Shown: one piece after another, positions 1-8,740 of the stretch
Numbering within the stretch: position 1 is the stretch's first letter
Layout: each line of letters opens with the position of its first letter
Origin: Bacillus stratosphericus
Lineage (GTDB): Bacteria > Bacillota > Bacilli > Bacillales > Bacillaceae
DNA length: 64,000 nt
NCBI RefSeq assembly: GCF_020524495.1
Contig: NZ_JAIVLB010000003.1
Span: 1-64,000 of the forward strand
Direction of reading: 5' to 3'
Program-made: the position numbers and the translations under genes
Notes under the pieces: generated by a model
The model's input: only the letters and a program-made list of their open reading frames with translations
Databases searched by the model: none
What the model was told of the DNA's origin: nothing

Positions 1-198
1 GCCTCCATCGAATCGTTCCATTCCTCACTAAAGTCTGAAACGTTCTATCTTAACAGGATTGATCGAACTACGACCAACATCGTAGAACGCACTGTCAAAG
101 AATACATTTATTATTATAAACAACATTCGTATTCAAACAAAACTAAACAACCAATCACCGATAAACTATCGGCAATTGGCTGTATAAAGGTGTTTTGA
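1..198 (+). CDS. IS3-family transposase OrfB, C-terminal part (5' end outside window)
   Basis: The frame is open from base 1 to a TGA at 196-198. The translation starts ASIESFHSSLKSE, which matches the 'N-x-x-x-E-S-F-H-S-x-L-K-x-E' block holding the third acidic residue of the DDE catalytic triad in IS3-family integrases. It continues into a tyrosine-rich tail like the usual 'YN-x-x-R-x-H' end of OrfB. The final residues diverge from the common 'L-x-Y-x-S-P' ending. Whether the whole element is active cannot be judged from this fragment. Confidence 0.75.
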   Translation, partial: ASIESFHSSLKSETFYLNRIDRTTTNIVERTVKEYIYYYKQHSYSNKTKQPITDKLSAIGCIKVF

Positions 199-232
199 TC
201 CCTGTCTCAAAAACGGGGGTCAGTCCCGTCTG
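1..232 (+). mobile_element. Right end of an IS3-family insertion sequence (partial)
   Basis: The window opens inside an insertion sequence. The last 65 codons of an OrfB-type transposase end at 198, followed by a short non-coding tail with GGGGGTCAGTCCC, which resembles the GGGGTCAG-type terminal repeat of IS150-like IS3 elements. The left end lies outside the window, so neither the full inverted repeat nor the target duplication can be checked. The exact right boundary (about 225-235) is a guess. Confidence 0.7.
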
Positions 233-270
233 AGGTAGACTTTTTTCTATTGATATAAGAATCACCCCGT

Positions 271-510
271 GAGCTAGAAAGGCTTTTACTTGCTGGGAAG
301 CTGTATCTGGCTATCCTATCTCTTCCTGTCAAACACGAACAATTGAAAATGAAGCAAATGCTGACAGAGCTCCTCCTTCTTTTTTTCCAAAAACCGCTTA
401 TGTAGAAGAACGGTATTTAACGAAAGCCGTTCAAGCACTAATGGACCTTTCATCAAGCGAGTTAAACAAACGTTTAATCAAATACAGAAAGCTGGTTGTC
501 CCTTGCTTCT
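271..510 (+). pseudogene. Unrecognised coding remnant next to the IS end
   Basis: A frame without stops runs from just after a TGA near 270 to a TAA at 508-510, with no plausible start codon or ribosome binding site. Its second half (VEERYLTKAVQALMDLSS, then a lysine/arginine-rich tail) looks like real protein. I do not recognise the family. It probably is the 3' part of a gene cut by the insertion sequence. It converges on, and overlaps by 2 nt, the end of the nitrilase-family gene on the other strand. Confidence 0.3.
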
Positions 511-1294
511 AATATACATCCAGACGTTGATCCGTCATGACAGGAATTTGTTTTCTCACTTCATCAACTAGCTGAAGGTCAATTTCTGCATAATAAATGT
601 CTTCTTCATCGTTTGTCTCAAGCAGTATACGGCCAAGTGGGTCAATCACCATGGAATGTCCAGGAAATTTAGTGTCTTTACTTGTGCCCGTCCGGTTGAC
701 AGCAATCATAAAAGACTGGTTTTCGATCGCTCTTGCGATGAGCAGGCTGCGCCAATGATCCACTCTTGCTGACGGCCATTGGGCGGTATTGACGAGCACT
801 TTCGCTCCTTTGTTTACAAGTGTTCTCGAAAGTTGCGGGAAGCGAAGGTCATAGCAGATCATCGCGCCGATCTTCACATGTTCATGATAGGTAAATAAAC
901 CAAGCTGATCACCAGCGGTTAAATAGTTGTGCTCATCCATTAAGCGGAATAAATGAATTTTGTCATAATCTAACACAAGCTCGCCTTGGCGGTTAAACAC
1001 ATACATCGTGTTGGTGATGTCTTCATTTTCTGCCCGTTTATTTAGTATACTTCCTGCGATGAGATACACTTGGTGATTGCGGGCAAAGGAAGAGAAGAGA
1101 TGTTTTGTGCGTTCGCCGTTTACATCGGCAAGCTGATCTGCCTGTTCTAATGCATATCCTGTATTCCACATTTCTGGTAAAATAATCATATCAGGCTGTT
1201 GACGCATCGCTTCTTCTAGAAACGCCTCTGCTTTCTTAAAGTTTACATCAGGTTTTCCAATTTGTACGTCCATTTGGACAAGGGCGATGTTCAT
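509..1294 (-). CDS. Carbon-nitrogen hydrolase (nitrilase superfamily, omega-amidase/MtnU-like)
   Basis: A 261-residue protein of the usual length for single-domain nitrilase-superfamily amidases. The catalytic triad is visible: Glu41 in LPEMWNTGY, Lys112 in DYDKIHLF and Cys147 in ICYDLRFP; SLLIARAIEN and GHSMVIDPLGRIL follow. Family members hydrolyse C-N bonds of amides in the cytoplasm. The nearest relative I can recall is B. subtilis MtnU, the omega-amidase of methionine salvage, but no other mtn gene is near, so the substrate is open. The ATG at 1294 is preceded by AGAAGGAGG. It stands alone between the IS end and the esterase pseudogene. Confidence 0.85.
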   Translation of the reverse strand: MNIALVQMDVQIGKPDVNFKKAEAFLEEAMRQQPDMIILPEMWNTGYALEQADQLADVNGERTKHLFSSFARNHQVYLIAGSILNKRAENEDITNTMYVFNRQGELVLDYDKIHLFRLMDEHNYLTAGDQLGLFTYHEHVKIGAMICYDLRFPQLSRTLVNKGAKVLVNTAQWPSARVDHWRSLLIARAIENQSFMIAVNRTGTSKDTKFPGHSMVIDPLGRILLETNDEEDIYYAEIDLQLVDEVRKQIPVMTDQRLDVY

Positions 1295-1456
1295 GTCGAT
1301 TCCTCCTTCTTTCTCTTGCGTGTAATTGTTGGTAGATATTTCCTGATGTCATCTATGCATCAAGCCAGTTTCTTAATCATAAAGGTTTCTGTCACCTTTG
1401 CCAATAGAAATGTCAGAAGGTTTTGTCTATAGCACATCGAAAATGGCTTTCTATCT

Positions 1457-1934
1457 ATCGGTGTGATTGGTGGGAGTCAGAGGGGCGCATTAGCGATTGC
1501 AGCTACGACACTTTCAGACATTCCAAAGGCCGTTGCGGCTAATTACCCATACTTATCAAACTTTGAGCGTGCAGTGGATGTGGCTTTGGAGCAGCCTTAT
1601 TTAGAAATTAATTCATACTTTCGAAGAAACAGTGATCCAGAAGCCGAAGAAAAGGCATTTGAGACATTAAGTAAGCTACTTTGATTTAATCAATTTAGCA
1701 GGTTGAGTGAACCAGCCATCATTGATGTCGATCGGTCTTGATGACAAAGTGACACCACCATCCACTGTGTTTGCGGCATACAATCATTTAGAGACAGAGG
1801 AAGAGCTGATGGTTTATCGGTATTTTGGTCATGAGTTTATACCGGCTTTTCAAACAGAGAAGCTGTCCTTTTTACAAAAGTATTTGCTGAAAAAAAAGAA
1901 AGGGGCCGCTCAGGGTGAGGGCCTCTTTTTTTAA
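1457..1934 (+). pseudogene. axe: Acetyl-xylan esterase / cephalosporin-C deacetylase remnant (axe/cah)
   Basis: Only the C-terminal half of a 320-residue carbohydrate esterase family 7 protein is left. The nucleophile elbow IGVIGGSQ is present, though the usual GGSQGG reads GGSQRG. The strings YPYLSNFERAVDVALEQPYL and FGHEFIPAFQTEKLSFLQK match the B. pumilus enzyme as I remember it; the catalytic His is in the latter. Three lesions are visible: the first ~175 codons are missing; a TAAG tetranucleotide is duplicated near 1668-1676, shifting frame (the frame resumes as YFDLINLAG); and a Trp codon is now TGA at about 1707. In B. subtilis cah sits beside ycgL and putB, as here. Confidence 0.88.
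1891..1932. terminator. Bidirectional terminator between the esterase remnant and a convergent membrane-protein gene
   Basis: A GC-rich hairpin (GGGGCC pairing with GGGCCTC) is flanked by an A-run on the left and a T-run on the right, so it could stop transcripts from both sides. The broken esterase frame reads through it. Confidence 0.55.
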
Positions 1935-2245
1935 TAACTCGTATTCTGTCTCGTTTTTTCATCAGGCACTAACGCCGTGATGATGAGGACAAGGGCTGTG
2001 ATGATATGAAGGATAAATCCGACAATTGGAATCCAGGCTAGGCACGATGTGACAATTCCGACGATACTTCCAATCATTGGTCCGTGGTCTTGCTTCGACA
2101 AGCCGAGTGTGATAATATGCAGAATCAGCATGACCATGAGCGGTGTATAGCCATTGCTGATGACAAATAGTCCTCCAATCACGGGGATGGCAAGGCAGGC
2201 TTCAAAAATCCCAGTAATCCATTTCATAATCCGAGATATAGACAT
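1931..2245 (-). CDS. Small integral membrane protein of unknown function
   Basis: From the ATG at 2245 the protein has 104 residues. This start is preceded by AAGGAG at 9 nt spacing; an upstream in-frame ATG at 2266 has no such site. Three to four hydrophobic segments are separated by short loops (ITGIFEACLAIPVIGGLFVI; PLMVMLILHIITLGL; IVGIVTSCLAWIPIVGFILHIITALVLII), ending in a short charged tail. There is no signal peptide or known motif. I do not recognise the family. It is convergent with the esterase remnant and shares its terminator. Confidence 0.6.
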   Translation of the reverse strand: MSISRIMKWITGIFEACLAIPVIGGLFVISNGYTPLMVMLILHIITLGLSKQDHGPMIGSIVGIVTSCLAWIPIVGFILHIITALVLIITALVPDEKTRQNTSY

Positions 2246-2337
2246 CAGGTCCAACTCCTTTTTCATATATGCCTTATTCGTATTTTCCCAAAATGTGAAG
2301 AAGTCATGCAGATTTCTAAAGAAAGAGTTGATTGAAA

Positions 2338-2734
2338 ATGAGAAACAGGATCAAGGAAGAGCTGAAAATCATTGAAGAAACATATGACGTAAAGATTTGC
2401 CTTGCAGTCGAATCAGGCGTGGGGGTTCCCTTCGACGGATAGTGATTATTATGATGTTCGTTTTTTATACGTTAACTGTTCCTCCTATGGATTTACAAGA
2501 AATGCTACTTGTGGAGGATGAACCGCTTTTAGCAGAGATTCATGAACTGCTAAAACGCAAAATGGAAGGAAAAGAAATGGTTGTAGAGAATCGTCTCGCC
2601 TATGTTCCCCCTTTATCGACAAAGAGCTGGCTCTTTTTCAAGATTTGGTGAAAAGCTACAAACAGCCGAAAGACAATCTAACGTAAGAATTTAATGAGTT
2701 ACTTCAGTCTACCCTTGATGAGGTGTGGGCATAA
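2338..2734 (+). pseudogene. ycgL: YcgL-type nucleotidyltransferase remnant (COG3541)
   Basis: The frame from ATG 2338 encodes an N-terminus ending in VKICLAVESG, the lead-in to the family motif ESGSRAWGFPS-x-DSDYDVRF. About 8 bp are lost inside that motif, and the next frame reads FPSTDSDYYDVRFLYV with one extra Tyr codon. A third frame gives the C-terminus PFIDKELALFQDLVKSYKQP, then an in-frame TAA and ELLQSTLDEVWA before the final TAA. A large middle part is missing (the intact family is ~260 residues). The position between cah and putB matches B. subtilis. The gene is dead. Confidence 0.8.
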
Positions 2735-2829
2735 GCGAGGAAGAGCCAGTTGATTAGCGGCAGTCTCTTTTTTATCTCTTATTGTGATAAAACCACAAAA
2801 AAAGTCAGAATTTTTGTCACCTTCAAATA

Positions 2830-2859
2830 TTGTAGCGGACAGCTTATGAGCTTTACAAT
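2830..2859 (+). promoter_or_regulatory. Candidate sigA promoter of putBC, with an upstream inverted repeat
   Basis: TTGTAG (2830-2835) and TACAAT (2854-2859) are separated by 18 bp, 37 nt before the putB ATG. About 30 nt further upstream, TTGTG-N7-CACAA (2782-2798) is an inverted repeat that could bind the proline-responsive regulator PutR. The repeat assignment is a guess from position only. Confidence 0.5.
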
Positions 2860-2895
2860 AAAGACATAGCTTACAAAGAGTGGGAGGTGCCCTTT

Positions 2896-3813
2896 ATGGA
2901 GTCGGTCACAAGAAATTTCTTCTTGGTTTTGTCAAAGAACAGTCTCTTGAACCATATCGCTCGTAATTGGGGAAGTGCTGTTGCATCAAAGAAAATCATC
3001 GGGGGGAAAGATTTTGATAGTGCCGTCCCTGTGATTAAACGATTAAATGATCAAGGAATGGCGGTGACAGTCGATCACCTTGGTGAGTTTGTCACAAAGG
3101 CTGAGATTGCAAATGAGCGGACGAATGAGTGTATTCAAACCATTCAGCGAATTGCTGAGGCCAAACTCAATTCCCACGTATCACTCAAAATGACGTCACT
3201 TGGACTAGATATTGATGATGACCTTGTGTATCGCAATATGAGAAGCATATTAGATACCGCAGAGAAACATCGTATCATGGTGACAATTGATATGGAGGAT
3301 GAACAGCGCTGTCAAAAAACGCTGGACATTTTTAAAGAGATGAAATCTCAATATGAGTATGTTAGTACGGTTCTTCAGGCGTATTTGTACAGAACAGAAA
3401 AAGATATTGATGACCTAAATGAGTTACAGCCATTTTTAAGACTTGTAAAGGGTGCCTATAAGGAATCCGCCGAAGTGGCGTATTCAAACAAAAAAGATGT
3501 CGATCGGAATTATAAGAAGCTGATCGAAAAGCAATTACTGTCAGGGAACTATACAGCCATTGCGACACATGACGATCAAATGATAGAGTTCACGAAAAAT
3601 ATTGTGAAAAAACACAATATACAGACAAATCAACTTGAATTTCAAATGCTGTATGGCATGAGATCAGAAACGCAGCAAGCGCTTGTGAAAGAAGGCTATC
3701 AAATGAGGGTCTATACACCGTATGGACGAGAGTGGTATGGCTACTACATGAGACGTCTTGCAGAACGACCGGCAAACATTGCATTTGCTTTAAAAGGGAT
3801 GACGAGAAAATAA
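2896..3813 (+). CDS. putB: Proline dehydrogenase PutB
   Basis: FAD-dependent oxidation of L-proline to 1-pyrroline-5-carboxylate, the first step of proline catabolism. The protein has 305 residues from the ATG at 2896; GGGAGGTG lies 7 nt upstream, and the in-frame GTG at 2887 is part of that ribosome binding site. Diagnostic stretches include TVDHLGEFV, HVSLKMTSLGLDID, VTIDMEDE, LRLVKGAYKE, ATHDDQMI, QMLYGMR and the C-terminal YGYYMRRLAERPANIAFALKG, where the paired arginines bind the substrate carboxylate in this TIM-barrel family. It is close to B. subtilis PutB in length and wording. putC follows after 23 nt, so the two are co-transcribed. Confidence 0.95.
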   Translation: MESVTRNFFLVLSKNSLLNHIARNWGSAVASKKIIGGKDFDSAVPVIKRLNDQGMAVTVDHLGEFVTKAEIANERTNECIQTIQRIAEAKLNSHVSLKMTSLGLDIDDDLVYRNMRSILDTAEKHRIMVTIDMEDEQRCQKTLDIFKEMKSQYEYVSTVLQAYLYRTEKDIDDLNELQPFLRLVKGAYKESAEVAYSNKKDVDRNYKKLIEKQLLSGNYTAIATHDDQMIEFTKNIVKKHNIQTNQLEFQMLYGMRSETQQALVKEGYQMRVYTPYGREWYGYYMRRLAERPANIAFALKGMTRK

Positions 3814-3836
3814 TTTGAAACGGGAGCGTGACAAAA

Positions 3837-5384
3837 ATGACAACACCTTACAAGCATGAACCATTTACGGATTTTAGCCAGGCAGAAAACCGCCAAGTGT
3901 TTGAACAAGCATTAGCAAAAGTAACAGAATCTCTTGGTCAAACATATCCGCTAGTGATTAACGGAGAAAGAATCGAAACAAAAGACAAGATTGTATCAAT
4001 CAATCCGGCAAAAAAGGATGAAGTCGTTGGAACCGTGTCAAAGGCTGGGAAGGAAGAGGCAGAACAAGCGGTTCAAGCTGCCGCAAAAGCATTTGAAACA
4101 TGGCGCTATACCTCTCCAGAAGAAAGAGCAGGCGTGCTATTCCGTGCAGCTGCAAGCATTCGCCGTAAAAAGCATGAGTACTCGGCACTTCTTGTCAAAG
4201 AAGCAGGGAAACCATGGAATGAAGCGGATGCAGATACAGCAGAAGCGATTGACTTTCTAGAGTATTATGCCCGCCAAATGCTAGAGCTGGCCAAAGGTAA
4301 ACCTGTTAACAGCCGTGAAGGCGAACGAAATCAATACGTATACACACCAACTGGCGTGACGCTCGTGATTCCGCCATGGAATTTCTTATTTGCGATCATG
4401 GCAGGAACAACAGTAGCCCCAATCGTAACGGGGAATACAGTCGTATTAAAACCAGCAAGTGCTACCCCTGTCATCGCTGCTCGTTTTGTTGAAGAGCTTG
4501 AGCAAGCAGGTCTTCCAAAGGGTGTTGTGAACTTTGTACCAGGAAGCGGAGCAGAAGTGGGAGATTACTTAGTCGATCATCCGAAAACAAGCCTCATTAC
4601 ATTCACTGGGTCGAGAGAGGTAGGTACGCGTATCTTTGAACGCGCGGCAAAAGTTCAGCCAGGACAGCAGCATTTAAAACGTGTGATTGCTGAAATGGGC
4701 GGCAAGGATACTGTTGTTGTAGATGAGGATGCCGATGTGGAACTAGCAGCTAACGCTATTTTTGCATCAGCGTTCGGGTTTTCAGGTCAGAAATGTTCGG
4801 CTGGATCTCGCGCTGTCGTACATGAGAAGCTGTATGATCAAGTGATCGAGCGAGTGAAGGAAATCACCGAAATGAAAACAACAGCTAATCCATTATCTGC
4901 TGATGTCTACATGGGACCTGTTATTGATCAGGCTTCTTTTGACAAGATTAAGGAGTATATCGATGTTGGCAAGCAGGAAGGTCGCTTAGTCACCGGCGGA
5001 ACGAGTGACGATTCTGAAGGATACTTCATCCATCCAACCATTTTTGCAGATCTCGAGCCAACATCTCGCTTAATGCAAGAAGAAATCTTTGGACCTGTAT
5101 TGGCCTTCTCAAAAGTTTCAAGCTTTGATGAAGCACTTAAAGTAGCCAACAACACTGAATACGGTTTGACAGGTGCTGTCATTACAAATAACCGTGATCA
5201 CATCAACCGTGCTAAGCAGGAGTTCCATGTGGGGAATCTTTACTTTAACCGTAACTGTACAGGGGCAATTGTGGGATACCACCCATTCGGCGGCTTCAAA
5301 ATGTCAGGAACAGATTCAAAAGCAGGCGGTCCAGATTACCTCGCTTTACACATGCAGGCGAAAACGATTAGTGAAATGTTTTAA
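3837..5384 (+). CDS. putC: 1-pyrroline-5-carboxylate dehydrogenase PutC
   Basis: NAD-dependent aldehyde dehydrogenase that converts glutamate-semialdehyde to glutamate, completing proline breakdown. It has 515 residues from the ATG at 3837 (GGGAG upstream; an in-frame GTG at 3828 is an alternative). The general base is Glu286 in AEMGGKD and the nucleophile Cys320 in [17 protein letters not shown] and [16 protein letters not shown] are typical of RocA/PutC. It ends in a strong terminator. In B. subtilis the proline permease gene putP comes next; here it is absent. Confidence 0.95.
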   Translation: MTTPYKHEPFTDFSQAENRQVFEQALAKVTESLGQTYPLVINGERIETKDKIVSINPAKKDEVVGTVSKAGKEEAEQAVQAAAKAFETWRYTSPEERAGVLFRAAASIRRKKHEYSALLVKEAGKPWNEADADTAEAIDFLEYYARQMLELAKGKPVNSREGERNQYVYTPTGVTLVIPPWNFLFAIMAGTTVAPIVTGNTVVLKPASATPVIAARFVEELEQAGLPKGVVNFVPGSGAEVGDYLVDHPKTSLITFTGSREVGTRIFERAAKVQPGQQHLKRVIAEMGGKDTVVVDEDADVELAANAIFASAFGFSGQKCSAGSRAVVHEKLYDQVIERVKEITEMKTTANPLSADVYMGPVIDQASFDKIKEYIDVGKQEGRLVTGGTSDDSEGYFIHPTIFADLEPTSRLMQEEIFGPVLAFSKVSSFDEALKVANNTEYGLTGAVITNNRDHINRAKQEFHVGNLYFNRNCTGAIVGYHPFGGFKMSGTDSKAGGPDYLALHMQAKTISEMF

Positions 5385-5390
5385 TATGGA

Positions 5391-5428
5391 AAAGCATGAA
5401 CCTGTAAAGGTGGGTTCATGCTTTTTTT
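5391..5428 (+). terminator. Rho-independent terminator of putBC
   Basis: AAGCATGAACC pairs with GGTTCATGCTT around a short loop and is followed by seven T residues. It separates putC from putR. Confidence 0.85.
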
Positions 5429-5498
5429 ACCTGTTTCTATACAAATCTGACTAGAAAGCAGTATGATGAATGTATCACTTAATCAGGGAGAAATCGGT

Positions 5499-6731
5499 AT
5501 GGAAGAGATATTAGAAAAGCTTCATACATTTTTTGATGTCGATAAATTAATTGCATTTATTAGCGGCTATTTAAAAAAACCAGTCATTTTAGAAAGCACA
5601 GAATGTCAGCTGCTTGCTTATAATTCTTATAGCATTCAGCAGTTTGATCCAGTCAATCAGCAAACGATTTTCTCAAAGGAATGCCCGGGAGCTGTGGTCG
5701 ATTGGCTAAAAAAAACAGGGGTAATGGAGAGGCTGTATACAGATTCAAATCCTTTTTATGTAAGTGGTCATGATGAGCTCGGTTTTAATCGACGGGTGGC
5801 TGTGAGTGCAAAACACAAACAAGAGATTGTTGGATTTATTTGGGTGCAGGACATTGAGGATTCTCTCTCCCAGGAGGAGCTGCAATTTTTACACGAGGCG
5901 TCCTTTCAGGTTGGAAAAGTTATTTATAAAAATAAGAAACAGATGGAGACAAAGGAAGGCAAGATTGAAGAATTTTTCAAAAAGGTCATGGATGATCATT
6001 TTTATACAGAAGAAGAACTAAAATGGGAAGCTGAGAACTTAAGCATTCCACTTCCAGCTGTATTTACTGTCATGGTTGTCCACGCCGCCGATAACAAAAG
6101 TGAGACGGCAGAAGATGTCAAGGATGTGATTAGAACCTATTTGCAGCTAGAAGATAAGGTCAATCACGTCTATTCCGTTCAAGCAGACATCGTTGTCATA
6201 TTAGGCAGTCTGTCAGACCGCCACTCACCGAAAGCAACTGCCGCTGATGTTATCACTCATCTCCAATCGAAAACTCATTCACATCCATCCCCTTTGTATA
6301 TTGGGATGGGAAGGGAATATCGAGATGTCATGAAAATGAGTACAAGTCGATTTGAAGCGATAGAGGTCGTGAAGGCAGTGAAAATTGTCGGGGGACAAGA
6401 ACTTATTCCATATGATTATGAGAATTTGGGAGTTTTCCGTTTCTTAGACTCCATTTATAGCCACCAAAAGAAGAAAAACGACTATAATCCAGATTTGTTA
6501 CGTTTGAAGGAAAAAGACCGCGATAGCCAAACATCTTTTTTAAAAACCCTTGAGGTTTACTTATTAAATAATTGCAAACTAAAGCCAGCGGCGGAGCAGT
6601 TGTTTATTCATCAAAATACATTAAACTATCGAATGAAACAAATCTTTGATATGACCTCAATTGATTTGAGTCATTTTAGCCAGAGATGTGAGTTATTTAT
6701 CGAATTGATGCTGATGAAAAAAGATCAATAA
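5499..6731 (+). CDS. putR: PucR-family transcriptional activator PutR
   Basis: 410 residues from the ATG at 5499, chosen because AGGGAGA precedes it; an in-frame ATG at 5463 lacks a clear binding site. The N-terminal ~170 residues are a sensory region of PutR-type regulators. The C-terminus (about 355-405) holds the PucR helix-turn-helix, with KTLEVYLLNNCKLKPAAEQL then FIHQNTLNYRMKQI. In B. subtilis PutR is the proline-responsive activator of putBCP and lies directly downstream, so position supports the assignment. Expected target: the promoter ahead of putB. Confidence 0.85.
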   Translation: MEEILEKLHTFFDVDKLIAFISGYLKKPVILESTECQLLAYNSYSIQQFDPVNQQTIFSKECPGAVVDWLKKTGVMERLYTDSNPFYVSGHDELGFNRRVAVSAKHKQEIVGFIWVQDIEDSLSQEELQFLHEASFQVGKVIYKNKKQMETKEGKIEEFFKKVMDDHFYTEEELKWEAENLSIPLPAVFTVMVVHAADNKSETAEDVKDVIRTYLQLEDKVNHVYSVQADIVVILGSLSDRHSPKATAADVITHLQSKTHSHPSPLYIGMGREYRDVMKMSTSRFEAIEVVKAVKIVGGQELIPYDYENLGVFRFLDSIYSHQKKKNDYNPDLLRLKEKDRDSQTSFLKTLEVYLLNNCKLKPAAEQLFIHQNTLNYRMKQIFDMTSIDLSHFSQRCELFIELMLMKKDQ

Positions 6732-6855
6732 ACATGGAAGCCGCAGGTGCACGAGATCACCTGCCGATTTTCATGTGAGATGCGAAAATGTCATACAATC
6801 GCTAAGTTTCGTTGTATGATAAATAAAGTTTTTATGAGGAAAGTGAAAGGAGCTC

Positions 6856-7056
6856 ACCCTTTTGGATCAGTCACCTTGACCATCTTGATTTTCATCATGA
6901 CCCTCGTCCTTGTCATTTGGCAGCCAGGACGTGCAACCATTGGATGGTCAGCATGTAGATGGCCATTCTTGCCCTTGCCTGTGGTGTCGTTCATCTGGTT
7001 GAAGTCTGGGAAGTCACACAATTGGAAATGTTGACATCAGCATCCAATTTCTTTTG
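6856..7056 (+). pseudogene. N-terminal remnant of an ArsB/anion-permease-type transporter
   Basis: One frame reads TILIFIMTLVLVIWQP then ATIGWSAC, and after a frameshift near 6950 another reads MAILALACGVVHLVEVWEVT before a TGA. Together they look like the first one or two membrane segments of an ArsB-type permease (pattern 'VIWQPR-x-x-x-IGWSA-x-x-x-A-x-x-AL-x-x-GVV'). The remaining ~360 residues are absent. The tail overlaps the end of the YckB-like remnant on the opposite strand. Confidence 0.5.
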
Positions 7057-7703
7057 AGACGTTGGCATTGTTAAATAATTTCTCAGAAATCTTTTTCATG
7101 GTTCCGTTTTTTTCACGACAAACCCTTGTTCATTCGGCATGTATTTTAAGTCAGGGTGAATGATGAAATTTAATTTAGGGAATGCAGCAAGAGCCAGTGT
7201 TTGCAAGTAGTAGTCATTCAGAATGACATCTGTTCGGCCATTCGCTACATCCTTTAATTATTGCTCGTTTGTGGCATTATCATAAATGACTTCCTTTGCA
7301 CCGTGCTTATGGGCGACATCCATGTAAATGGTCGTTACAGCACCTGCTGCTTTCTTTCCTTTTAAATCCTTTAGGTTCTAATACCAGACAAATCACCTTT
7401 CCGTACGATAGCCGTTAATATTTATAAGGAGTTGAAAATGTGAACTTATCCTTCCCGTCATCTGTGATGTCGATATCGTTTGCTGCGGCATCCACTTGAC
7501 TTCAGAATGAATGGCGATCAGCATACAATCAAAGCCCATTTCCTTAAATTCCTCTTTGTCGTCAAGGCGTTTAAAAGCTTCTTTGACACTTCGACTTCAT
7601 AGCTAGTCAACCAGCTAGATTGACTGCAAGCAGACATGACAAGTATGAAAGCAGACACAACAAGCATCACCCATATAGGTTTTCTATGATAAAAACGACT
7701 CAT
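7037..7703 (-). pseudogene. yckB: Amino-acid ABC transporter binding lipoprotein remnant (YckB-like)
   Basis: It starts at 7703 with a lipoprotein signal (MSRFYHRKPIWVMLVVSAFI, lipobox VMSAC). The next ~60 codons of a normal binding protein are missing and the frame then breaks several times. Recognisable pieces in order are SYEVEVSKKLL, LKDLKGKKAAGAVTTIYMDV, KHGAKEVIYDNATNEQ followed by an in-frame TAA, then DVANGRTDVILNDYYLQTLA, PDLKYMPNEQGFVVKK and MKKISEKLFNNANVS. These match TcyJ/TcyK/YckB-type cystine-family binding proteins. In B. subtilis yckB lies close to yckD, as here. Confidence 0.75.
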
Positions 7704-7872
7704 TTAAGAATCCTCCTCTATTTTTACATAGCACTTTTTCGGTTAGGACAACGTTTTCAGACGAAAAGCAAAAAAATAAGAATATTATGTGCAATTCGAT
7801 GGTGTGTGAAATAATGTATAAAAAAGGAAAGTGCGTGCAAAATAAAATTGAATAAAGGAGGGATCAACAGAG

Positions 7873-8205
7873 ATGAAAAAAATAAGTGGCTTGATCATGT
7901 TATCGATGATGCTATTATTTGGTTTGCAGATGGAAAAGGCTCACGGAGAAACACCTCAAATGGAAAAGCGTCCTGTGACGCATCAAGTAAAATTAACGAC
8001 AGAACAACAAAAACAAATTGAAGGGCTTGAGCAGCAAATTCTTTCTAAACGAAAAGAAGTCATTGAAAAATATGTTCAGTATGGTGTGTTAACAAAGGAA
8101 CAAGGCACACATATCACGAAAAGAATGGATGAACATTACAATCACTTAAAAAATAACGGGTTTGTTCCATTACTGAAAAAGCCAAAGCACCATCGACCAT
8201 CATGA
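7873..8205 (+). CDS. yckD: YckD-like secreted protein (DUF2680)
   Basis: 110 residues with a cleavable signal peptide (MKKISGLIMLSMMLLFGLQM, probable cut after AHG). The mature part is a short helical, lysine-rich domain: LTTEQQKQIEGLEQQILSKR, VIEKYVQYGVLTKEQG and the tail NNGFVPLLKKPKHHRPS. This matches B. subtilis YckD almost block by block. Function is unknown; DUF2680 proteins are small exported proteins. The ribosome binding site AAGGAGG lies ~10 nt before the ATG. A terminator follows at once, so it is monocistronic. Confidence 0.85.
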   Translation: MKKISGLIMLSMMLLFGLQMEKAHGETPQMEKRPVTHQVKLTTEQQKQIEGLEQQILSKRKEVIEKYVQYGVLTKEQGTHITKRMDEHYNHLKNNGFVPLLKKPKHHRPS

Positions 8206-8207
8206 TG

Positions 8208-8236
8208 AAACCGGCAGCAAGGTGTCGGTTTTTTTG
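8208..8236 (+). terminator. Terminator after yckD
   Basis: AAACCGGCA pairs with TGTCGGTTT and is followed by a T-run, just after the yckD stop codon. Confidence 0.7.
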
Positions 8237-8375
8237 TTGTTTATTAATCAAATGTGTTTTTTTAGAAGGTGAGGGTCTCACCTCTTTAGGAACGAAAATG
8301 GTTTGATCTACACGTTGCTCTAGAATGTAAGCTTCTAGTGCAAATCTTGTATCGGCTTATCACACCAATTTGAAT

Positions 8376-8740
8376 CATCATGCTCTTCCTTATGGTTTTG
8401 GGAAAAATCCCCCCTTGGCCGCATGAATTATCTCGATGCAACAGTGCTGCTGATTGGTACGTCATTTGAGAGTCATACAGCCTTTCACTTAGCTCAGTAT
8501 AAAATCTGTCAGCAAGACCTCATGACAAGATGAGCCCCTATTTTAGAAAATGGGTCGAGGGTGTGGAAAGAATATCAAGATATCACAAGAGAAGAATTAT
8601 TTGATCAGATCGGTCAGGATTTTATACATTCCTGATGTACCCATTATCGAGGTCAAATCGGGCTGGCCAATTCGTATTTATTGCTATGAGGGAATCGGTA
8701 GACTTTGCGGAAAAATGGCTTGATCGTTATGGTCTACTCA
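8376..8740 (+). pseudogene. AAC(3)-family aminoglycoside N-acetyltransferase remnant (YokD-like)
   Basis: Pieces in shifting frames follow the C-terminal half of AAC(3) enzymes: HALPYGFGKNP, then PLGRMNYLDATVLLIGTSFE, SHTAFHLAQYK, an in-frame TGA, APILENGSRVWKEYQDI, ELFDQIGQDF, KSGWPIR-like and GQIGLANSYL, and finally MRESVDFAEKWLDRYG. The order and wording match 'LDG-x-VLLLG-x-x-x-x-SNTSLHLAE' and the final 'VDFA-x-x-W' of YokD-like proteins. The N-terminal half is not seen and at least two stops and two frameshifts are present, so no resistance function is expected. It converges on comJ and overlaps its end by about 7 bp. Confidence 0.65.

Noticed and set aside
6747-7034. A 95-residue plus-strand protein after putR
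   Set aside because: Its first half has no site or motif; the recognisable part belongs to an ArsB-like remnant that changes frame midway.
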